DNA of 32,032 nucleotides from a virus: IMG/VR virus record IMGVR_UViG_3300031687_000066, positions 1 to 32,032 of that record. One strand, 5' to 3'. Under the pieces are notes generated by a model that was not told the origin of the DNA, searched no databases, and was given only the letters and a program-made list of their open reading frames with translations. This document shows, piece by piece, positions 5,990 through 12,033 of this stretch. How positions within the stretch are numbered: position 1 is the stretch's first letter; the number at the start of each line of letters is the position of its first letter. The translations under genes and the position numbers were made by a program.

Positions 5990-6336
5990 TAGCCTTCACC
6001 TTTCTCGTAAGAAACAGATGTCTTGTTTGCCTTTGCTGACATCATGTTGAACCCCATAAACGATGCCACTACAGCAGAGGCACTTAGCACATAAACGGAT
6101 GCGACTTCAGTAATCAATGTGGCTGCCTTGTCGAAACCCAGAACTGAGGCAAGCAGAATAATAAACGGATAGACCAGCATACCAAAACAACACCAGACGA
6201 CCAGCATCCGCTCAGTATTTCTCTTCAGATCCTGATCGGCTACCTCTAGACGTTTGTCCTGGAGTGCCAAGGCGTTCCACTCATCGACACAAATGGACCC
6301 ATTGGAGTCCAGGTCTGCTGCTTTAAACTCAACCAT
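5989..6336 (-). CDS. EF-hand two-TM membrane protein in lysis cassette
   Basis: A 115-aa product. Residues 8-19 form a complete EF-hand loop (DLDSNGSICVDE): acidic or oxygen ligands at positions 1, 3 and 5, Gly at 6, Ile at 8 and Glu at 12. Two transmembrane helices follow, at about 45-66 and 72-97, then a polar tail. I recall similar proteins with one EF-hand and two TM helices as hypothetical proteins in other phages, often near lysis genes. It may be a calcium-responsive holin, antiholin or lysis timer, but that is inference. It overlaps both neighbours by one base, so it is expressed with them. Confidence 0.7.
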   Translation of the reverse strand: MVEFKAADLDSNGSICVDEWNALALQDKRLEVADQDLKRNTERMLVVWCCFGMLVYPFIILLASVLGFDKAATLITEVASVYVLSASAVVASFMGFNMMSAKANKTSVSYEKGEG

Positions 6337-6809
6337 TACTTTCGACTCTCTGCTAATAGGGCAGCACCCCAGATTAAACCACCAGTGCCAACAGCAACTA
6401 AGGCTACACCAAGGACCACTGAGATAAGCCAGAAGATCTTGTCTCTTTTCTCAGCCTGCTCCTCAAGAGCAATCTTGTGTCTCTTCCTAGCTGCAGCCTG
6501 CTCCGCAACAACCATGTCCCACATACCCGGCTCACCATAGAGCCTGCACATACTGCGCAATTCATCCATAGTAGTTTTGTGTTTCATCTTAGCTTGAGCA
6601 ATAGCAAAGCCTTCTTCTTCCGTAGAAGTAAGGCGACCAAGCGGACCTTTGTGCCGACCGCTTTCGGCAAGGTTGATTTCGCTTTCAATCTTTGCAAGCT
6701 GGCCAAAGGCTGGCATGATGCCGTTGATGTCCTTGCCTGCCTTGATAGCTGAGCTAATGCCGCCTGCTATTTTAGTGACTGCCCCAGCAAGGGCTAAGAC
6801 CTCAATCAT
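6336..6809 (-). CDS. Membrane-anchored hypothetical protein in lysis region
   Basis: A 157-aa product. A mildly hydrophobic N-terminus (MIEVLALAGAVTKIAGG) is followed by a long helical, charged region (residues about 40-120, with LRSMCRLYGEPGMWDMVVAE and Lys/Arg/Glu-rich AARKRHKIALEEQAEKR). A C-terminal transmembrane segment lies at about 124-150. Similar proteins occur in marine podoviruses between fibres and lysis genes, without known function. The long helix plus one TM could fit an inner-membrane spanin or a holin partner, but no Rz/Rz1 pair was recognised. It overlaps both neighbours by one base. Confidence 0.6.
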   Translation of the reverse strand: MIEVLALAGAVTKIAGGISSAIKAGKDINGIMPAFGQLAKIESEINLAESGRHKGPLGRLTSTEEEGFAIAQAKMKHKTTMDELRSMCRLYGEPGMWDMVVAEQAAARKRHKIALEEQAEKRDKIFWLISVVLGVALVAVGTGGLIWGAALLAESRK

Positions 6810-7003
6810 CAGCCCATCTTTGACAGTACGGTAATTAGCATAATGATAACCGCGCCAGTACCGCCGATAAAGATAGCTTCAATTCTTTTAACCCTGTTAA
6901 AGAGATCTTTAAACTGAATGCGTACCTCGGTTTTCAATTCAATTACCTCTTTTTCTACATTGTCAATTCTATCATGTGCTGACGATACTGTGCGTTTATC
7001 CAT
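6809..7003 (-). CDS. XhlA-like coiled-coil plus C-terminal TM protein
   Basis: A 64-aa product. I start at the ATG at 7003, 4 bases after the previous stop; a longer frame from 7048 would overlap that gene by 41 bases. The N-terminal part (RIDNVEKEVIELKTEVRIQF then LFNRVKRIEA) is a heptad-like coiled coil, followed by a C-terminal transmembrane helix (about residues 42-61). This is the XhlA/haemolysin-type layout found beside phage holins. It probably assists membrane lysis, by pattern and neighbourhood rather than close sequence match. Confidence 0.6.
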   Translation of the reverse strand: MDKRTVSSAHDRIDNVEKEVIELKTEVRIQFKDLFNRVKRIEAIFIGGTGAVIIMLITVLSKMG

Positions 7004-7007
7004 TAAT

Positions 7008-7256
7008 TTATGCAGCAATAAAGTTAGTGGCTGCTGTGATAGCTGCATTAATTGCAGTCATATCTTCGCTGCCCCAATCGTCTAGTGTCTTCATGTGTAC
7101 TAGATAACTGTTACTACGAGCTACACGCTCTTTCTTTCCTGCTAAGTCTAAGTCGTTACAGAAATCATTGTCATCATCAATCACGTTAGTAATTACTGAC
7201 ACGCTGCCCAGCATTGCTGAGTGGTCTTGTGCGATTTGTTCTGCTTCTCTTGCCAT
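7008..7256 (-). CDS. Hypothetical protein between fibre and lysis genes
   Basis: An 82-aa product, mostly helical and acidic, with the segments KKERVARSNSYLVHMK and DWGSEDMTAINAAITAA. I recall similar short proteins from marine phages placed just after the tail fibre genes, always without function. No membrane segment. It could be a fibre accessory or chaperone protein by position only. It ends 4 bases before the next gene's chosen start. Confidence 0.65.
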   Translation of the reverse strand: MAREAEQIAQDHSAMLGSVSVITNVIDDDNDFCNDLDLAGKKERVARSNSYLVHMKTLDDWGSEDMTAINAAITAATNFIAA

Positions 7257-7261
7257 TCTCT

Positions 7262-7903
7262 TTATCCTTGTAGTTGTGCAATATTAACATTGCCTGAAAT
7301 TGATATTCTTTCTCCATCATTCTCATAGAATGGGAAGACCTGATGGAGCATCTGCGAGGGAAACATAACCATGTAACCTTCTGCTTCTTTCTCCATGTTG
7401 TACGCAAAGGTAGATACTCTACCCATTGTATTAGTGTAACTAAATGCAAAGTTAGATATGTGGTTATCTGCATTTGACTCAGCACATACAGGCAGCTTGC
7501 GTTGCTCTGCGTAAGACGTAGGTATCTGCATCCATATAACAAAGCTAAACACGCCACTATGATCGTGAGGTGGGTTGAACTCATGCTTCTTCTGGAAGTT
7601 AACCCAGAGGCTTTCAAGGTTAAACCCTTCGCCCTCCTTCATAACTGCCCTCCACGGTGCGCCATAGTTCTGTATGTGGCTGTCCATGAACGAAGGTATT
7701 ACCTCACCGATAAACTTCTCAAGCAACGGGGAGCTAGAGTCCAGCCTGATGGATGAGCTTATGTTACCCGCAAGCTCACCCTTCATGTTATCAGGATTTT
7801 TCCGTGCCTTCTTGATAACTTTCCATATATCTTTCGTCACGTCTTCTGGTAGCTGGGCTTCAACTACACCTACGTTTGGAAAGTGGCGTGGTATAAGTTC
7901 CAT
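7262..7903 (-). CDS. 2OG-Fe(II) oxygenase family protein
   Basis: A 213-aa product with the double-stranded beta-helix pattern of iron/2-oxoglutarate oxygenases. NPPHDHSGVFSFVIWMQIP (about residues 110-128) carries the first metal site (His113-Asp114-His115). GYMVMFPSQMLHQVFPF (about 176-192) carries the distal His187, and GERISISGN (197-205) supplies Arg199 for 2-oxoglutarate. Relatives, often called putative prolyl hydroxylases, are common in cyanophages and other marine phages; their substrates are unknown. It sits directly after the S74 fibre gene (2-base gap), so it may hydroxylate the fibre or another late protein, which is inference. Confidence 0.82.
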   Translation of the reverse strand: MELIPRHFPNVGVVEAQLPEDVTKDIWKVIKKARKNPDNMKGELAGNISSSIRLDSSSPLLEKFIGEVIPSFMDSHIQNYGAPWRAVMKEGEGFNLESLWVNFQKKHEFNPPHDHSGVFSFVIWMQIPTSYAEQRKLPVCAESNADNHISNFAFSYTNTMGRVSTFAYNMEKEAEGYMVMFPSQMLHQVFPFYENDGERISISGNVNIAQLQG

Positions 7904-7905
7904 GC

Positions 7906-10422
7906 TTATCCTTCCAGTGTCGCTATACGAGCTTCAAGCTCTTGGATTGCTTTGACTAGCATTGGTACTAATGCTGATGGAGCAACCTGTTGCGTACCAT
8001 TGGGGTCTTCGCTCCACATAGTAAAACCATTTTTTATACCACTATGTGCATCAATAGCCGTTTTAACTTCTTGAGCCAGAAATCCATGTTGTATTTGTCC
8101 CGATCCATACACAGGGTCAGATGAGTCTGCATCGTATTGAGGTAGCGTATTTGCTACAGCATCCTTCGCGTTCCACTTAAATGTAATAGGGCGTAAATCT
8201 TTAATAAAGTCTAAGCCTACTGCACAGGTAGCAACATCTGTTTTAAGCCGTGAGTCTGATGAAGCTGACCATGAGGTGTCACTACCATCAAGTCCTAATG
8301 TTGCATTACCCGCAGCAGTACCTATTCTAACAGAATTTGCTCCCCCACCGTTGACATTAGATCCAATTATAATTTCTGCATTAATATTTGTAGCGCTCAT
8401 TCCAACATTGTAACCTAATGCAACATTATCTTGACCAGTGGCATGTCCATCAGCAGCTAGGGCACCAACAAATGTGTTTTGAATGCCGTTGGTGACTGAT
8501 TTGCCTGCTTCATAGCCCACTGCTACGTTGTAACTATTTGTAGCTGTAGTATAATTTTGAGTACTTAATGCTCCATTACCTATTGCAACTGCTCGTCTAC
8601 CTAAAGTGTCTGCTGTTTGAGCTTGGTATCCTATTGCAACATTCTCAAATGCAGCTGCTAAAGCATCACCTGCTAACGCACCTATGAGGGTGTTGCTTGT
8701 TCCCGTGGTGATTCCTTCGCCTGCGCTATAACCAACGGCTGTATTGTAAGTCTCAGTAGCAGTCGTAAAGTTCTGTATTTTTAATGCACCTCTACCAATA
8801 GCTGTAGACTTACTACCCATTGTATCACCGCTTAATGCTAATGCTCCTATTGCTGTGTTATCATCTGCATCAGTTAAAGAATCACCAGCTTCGCCCCCCA
8901 CAATGGCGTTTCTTATGCCCGTGGTGACTGCTTCACCAGCTTTAAAACCTACCGCTGTATTGAAACTATCTGTAGCAGTAGTAAAGTTTTGATTTTCTAA
9001 TGCACTGTAACCAACTGCAACACTATTAGAACCTACAGTATCAAACCTTAAAGAATATGCACCAACGGATACATTTTGACGCCCTTCGACTGTAGACGTG
9101 CCACAATTAGAGCCCATAAATGCATTATAACTAGCCGATGTAACAGCATCTCCAGCAAGACCACCAATGAATGTGTTTTCTACGCCAGTGGTGACTTTCA
9201 ATCCTGCTGCATAACCTACAGCGGTATTAAACGTATTTACAGCTGTATCGGGGTTTTGATCTCTTAACGTCCCAGCACCATATGCAACAGCTTTACTACC
9301 AAGAACATTTGTTCCAAGTGAATTATGCCCCATAGCAGTATTTTCAAAGCCTTCAGTTATTGCATCCCCTACTAATCCGCCTATTAGTATGTTTTTTACG
9401 CCCGTTGTGACTGCGGCTCCTGCATCAAAACCTATGGCTACGTTAAACATTTGAACGGCTGTAGCAGGGTTTTGGGAAAGCAAAGCAGATGAACCTAAAG
9501 CAACCGAATGACTTCCTAATACATTTGTACTTAAAGCCTGATAACCTACCGCAACATTATTATCTGCATCAGTAATTGCATCTCCAGCAAGAGAACCTAT
9601 GAGGGTGTTTTTTATGCCTGTGGTTAATACATTACCTGCACTAAATCCAACTGCTGTATTTAAACTATTTGTAGCTGTGGTAAAGTTTTGGACTGCTAAA
9701 GCTGAGTGTCCTATAGCAGTAGATGTGCTTCCTAGAGTATCTTGACCCAAAGCATCTTTACCTACTGCAACATTAAAGTCAGCGTCAGTTAAGGCGTCAC
9801 CTGCAAGGCTACCAATTAAAGTGTTCTGTACGCCCGTGGTGACTGCTGCTCCTGTGTCATAGCCTACAGCCGTGTTAAAACTATTTGTAGCAGTAGTGAA
9901 GTTTTGAGTAGCTAAAGCAGCAACGCCTACAGCAGTTGAGGTGCTACCTTTTGTATCATTTGTTAATGCTAAATATCCTACGGCTACGTTTTGAATACCA
10001 ACACTTAAAGCCTCACCAGTCGCATCACCCAGTAAAGTGTTTTCTCCACCAGTAAGTAGTAATGCTCCTGAATTAAAGCCAACTAATGTGTTATGGTCTG
10101 CCAAAGTAATCGTAGTACCTGCCTCATCGCCCACACAGACGTTGTAGTTACCGCCAGAGGCTATTGAGTTACCTGCGTTAACGCCTGCTCTGAAGTTGGA
10201 TGTACCTGCCGAAGCAGTGATAATATCTGCGCCGTTTGCAAAAGTGGTGTCACCTGTAATAGTACCACCAGTTGACGAAAGAAGAGGAAAGCCCCCTGCT
10301 GTAGATCCGTTATGTACTACCGCGACTTCCTTGTCTGTATCGATAGTTACCTCACCCTCCGCGCCGGTGAATGAAGAATGTTGAGAAGTCGTACCCCTCC
10401 GCATTTTAATTTGAGTGGCCAT
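7906..10422 (-). CDS. Tail fibre with Mtd-like N-terminus, head-type repeats and S74 intramolecular chaperone
   Basis: An 838-aa trimeric fibre candidate. Residues 1-50 (IKMRRGTTSQHSSFTGAEGE then VVHNGSTAGGFPLL) resemble the N-terminal domain of the phage major tropism determinant and of other phage fibres. Residues about 92-690 are tandem repeats of about 72 residues built from NxAVGxxAG / NTLIGxLAGD units, like the left-handed beta-roll of YadA-type heads. The C-terminus (about 722-838) is a Peptidase_S74 chaperone: SDSRLK at 722-727 with the expected self-cleavage at Ser722, then HGFLAQEV and a terminal coiled coil (LVKAIQELEARIATLEG). Cleavage should release the chaperone after folding. 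It overlaps the upstream adaptor-fibre gene by one base (TAATG). Likely the receptor-binding protein. Confidence 0.88.
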   Translation of the reverse strand: MATQIKMRRGTTSQHSSFTGAEGEVTIDTDKEVAVVHNGSTAGGFPLLSSTGGTITGDTTFANGADIITASAGTSNFRAGVNAGNSIASGGNYNVCVGDEAGTTITLADHNTLVGFNSGALLLTGGENTLLGDATGEALSVGIQNVAVGYLALTNDTKGSTSTAVGVAALATQNFTTATNSFNTAVGYDTGAAVTTGVQNTLIGSLAGDALTDADFNVAVGKDALGQDTLGSTSTAIGHSALAVQNFTTATNSLNTAVGFSAGNVLTTGIKNTLIGSLAGDAITDADNNVAVGYQALSTNVLGSHSVALGSSALLSQNPATAVQMFNVAIGFDAGAAVTTGVKNILIGGLVGDAITEGFENTAMGHNSLGTNVLGSKAVAYGAGTLRDQNPDTAVNTFNTAVGYAAGLKVTTGVENTFIGGLAGDAVTSASYNAFMGSNCGTSTVEGRQNVSVGAYSLRFDTVGSNSVAVGYSALENQNFTTATDSFNTAVGFKAGEAVTTGIRNAIVGGEAGDSLTDADDNTAIGALALSGDTMGSKSTAIGRGALKIQNFTTATETYNTAVGYSAGEGITTGTSNTLIGALAGDALAAAFENVAIGYQAQTADTLGRRAVAIGNGALSTQNYTTATNSYNVAVGYEAGKSVTNGIQNTFVGALAADGHATGQDNVALGYNVGMSATNINAEIIIGSNVNGGGANSVRIGTAAGNATLGLDGSDTSWSASSDSRLKTDVATCAVGLDFIKDLRPITFKWNAKDAVANTLPQYDADSSDPVYGSGQIQHGFLAQEVKTAIDAHSGIKNGFTMWSEDPNGTQQVAPSALVPMLVKAIQELEARIATLEG
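8530..9876 (-). repeat. 72-residue (216-bp) tandem repeats inside the S74 fibre gene
   Basis: Residues 183-631 hold six tandem units, five of 72 residues and one (the fourth) of about 89. Each begins N(T/V)AVGxxAG...TTG and ends QNFTTATxSF or a close variant. Diverged partial units flank the array on both sides. DNA copies are diverged but recognisable, so the array probably grew by unequal recombination and then drifted. Confidence 0.85.
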
Positions 10423-11987
10423 TATGCAATACTCCCGTAATCTTCTGTTGATCCGACTGACTGAGTGATTAAACCAAAGTCGGCTAAATATTCTAAAGTT
10501 AATAGTTCATCGACTTTGTTTGTTACAGATGTTGCTGTATTGGCCGCTGTACTAGCCGAGTTTGCTGCTGCTGTAGCCGAGTTAGCAGCATTGGTTGCAT
10601 TTTGCCCAGACGCAGCAATGGAAGAAGCAACAGCCGCAGTCGCCGTAATGTCTGAAGATATTGCAGCAAGCGTATTCATTGCAGATACATTGGATGAAGT
10701 ACCTAACGTATTCATGTCAGATACCACGTCAGATGTAGCGAGTACGTTCATATCCGTGACAACATCTGAAGTACCCAAAATAGCCATGTCTGCAACTAGA
10801 GCGTCGCTACCTAGTATGGCCATGTCAGCAACTAGAGCATCAGTACCTAATATCGCCAGGTCTGCAACGACCGTTGATGTACCGAGCAATGCCATCGCAG
10901 ATACGTTGGCGCTTGTACCGAGTATGCCCATATCTTCAACGATAGCGGCGGTTCCCAATATTCCCATGTCAGTTATAACGGCACTTGTTCCTAGTAAGGC
11001 CATAGCCGTTATGTTAGCTGAAGTACCAATGTTACCCATTGCGGCTACATTGGCGCTTGTACCAAGCAGATTCATGTCCTCAACAACAGCAGCGGTTGCT
11101 AAGACATTCATGTCAGTAACAACGTCTGAGGTTCCCAGGATAGCCATGTCAGCTACAAGGGCATCACTGCCTAAGATTGCCATATCAGCTACGATTGCAT
11201 CAGTACCGAGAATGGCCATGTCAGTTATAACAGCGTTAACGCCTAGATTTGCCATTGCAGATACATTGGCTGACGTGCCTAAAAGCCCCATATCTTCTAC
11301 GATAGCAGCCGTGCCTAAAATACCCATGTCAGTTATAACAGCACTAACCCCTAGCAATCCCATTGCAGTTACATTGCCACTTGTACCTAGCAAGCTCATG
11401 TCTTCTACAATGGCGGCTGTACCTAAGATTGACAGGTCTTCGACAGCAGCAGAAGTGCCGAGAAGGTTAATAGCCGCAGTAACATTAGCTAAAGATTGAA
11501 CGGCAGTAATATTTGGCCCGACCTGTGGGTCGCCAGATGTTTCATTGAAACCAAGGACAGTTCCCTTTCGGGCGTCCTTTAGTGGAAGCTTGAGGTTTGT
11601 AGAAACATCACCAGCGTCAAGAAATAAAGAACGATTAATTTTTTCATCAAGCTGTTGTGCCATGATAACATTGCTATCAAGCTGTTCATTCAGGCTAGAT
11701 GCCAACAAGTCACCGGCAGTAACAAAGTCTGTTGTTCGAGATAACTGACGACCACCAATGATTGTAAGAACATCTGAAGATTGCAAAGCAACTCCAAGGC
11801 TAATTGAACCAGTACCGTTTGAGCTAATTGAAACGCTATAGTCATTAGTTAAAGTTAATGTTGTTGCGTTTTTATGAACAGAAACATCGGTTGCTGCAAG
11901 TATGTTAAAGCTAAAGGCAAAAGGGCCAGTGCTGGTATTACCAGTAAACTGAACTCTCCTTACAACAGGGTTGATTGGGACATTCAT
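10422..11987 (-). CDS. Tail fibre with T7 gp17-like N-terminal anchor and 12-residue repeats
   Basis: A 521-aa product with AAAAGGAAACAG before the ATG. Residues about 8-125 match the phage T7 tail-fibre N-terminal domain (VQFTGNTSTGPFAFSFNIL..., TLTNDYSVS, LTIIGGRQLSRTTDF, LNEQLDSNVIMAQQLDEKI), which attaches fibres to the short tail. Residues 175-438 are 22 perfect-length units of 12 residues. Residues 440-500 are Ala/Ser-rich, probably a coiled coil, and the C-terminus is short (LADFGLITQSVGSTEDYGS). No receptor-binding tip domain is visible, so it probably serves as an adaptor that carries the 838-aa S74 fibre encoded next, with a one-base overlap. Marine podoviruses often carry similar 12-residue repeats. 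Confidence 0.85.
   Translation of the reverse strand: MNVPINPVVRRVQFTGNTSTGPFAFSFNILAATDVSVHKNATTLTLTNDYSVSISSNGTGSISLGVALQSSDVLTIIGGRQLSRTTDFVTAGDLLASSLNEQLDSNVIMAQQLDEKINRSLFLDAGDVSTNLKLPLKDARKGTVLGFNETSGDPQVGPNITAVQSLANVTAAINLLGTSAAVEDLSILGTAAIVEDMSLLGTSGNVTAMGLLGVSAVITDMGILGTAAIVEDMGLLGTSANVSAMANLGVNAVITDMAILGTDAIVADMAILGSDALVADMAILGTSDVVTDMNVLATAAVVEDMNLLGTSANVAAMGNIGTSANITAMALLGTSAVITDMGILGTAAIVEDMGILGTSANVSAMALLGTSTVVADLAILGTDALVADMAILGSDALVADMAILGTSDVVTDMNVLATSDVVSDMNTLGTSSNVSAMNTLAAISSDITATAAVASSIAASGQNATNAANSATAAANSASTAANTATSVTNKVDELLTLEYLADFGLITQSVGSTEDYGSIA
10674..11465 (-). repeat. Array of 22 tandem 12-residue (36-bp) repeats with a higher-order duplication
   Basis: Units follow the pattern (I/L)LGTSA-x-V-x-DM-x, for example ILGTAAIVEDMG. 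An eight-unit block (units 4-11) recurs as units 14-21 in nearly the same order, shifted by 10 units or 120 residues (360 bp). This points to a block duplication within the gene. The period suggests a regular fibrous or helical shaft. Confidence 0.9.
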
Positions 11988-12033
11988 ATCTGTTTCCTTT
12001 TTAATCGCTCAATTTATAACACGGTTATTCTAT

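Noticed and set aside
7186-7617. 143-aa minus-strand frame overlapping the oxygenase
   Set aside because: Shadow frame of the oxygenase and the following small gene; Arg/Ser/Thr-rich composition and no start signal.
7906-10422. Diversity-generating retroelement, suggested by the Mtd-like fibre N-terminus
   Set aside because: No reverse transcriptase, template repeat or C-type lectin variable domain is present; only the N-terminal domain resembles Mtd.
10674-11465. CRISPR-like 36-bp periodicity
   Set aside because: The 36-bp units are contiguous protein-coding repeats without spacers, and no cas genes are present.
10465-11499. 344-aa plus-strand frame
   Set aside because: It is antisense to the 12-residue repeat fibre; its own 12-residue periodicity is the mirror of that repeat and it lacks a supporting start context.
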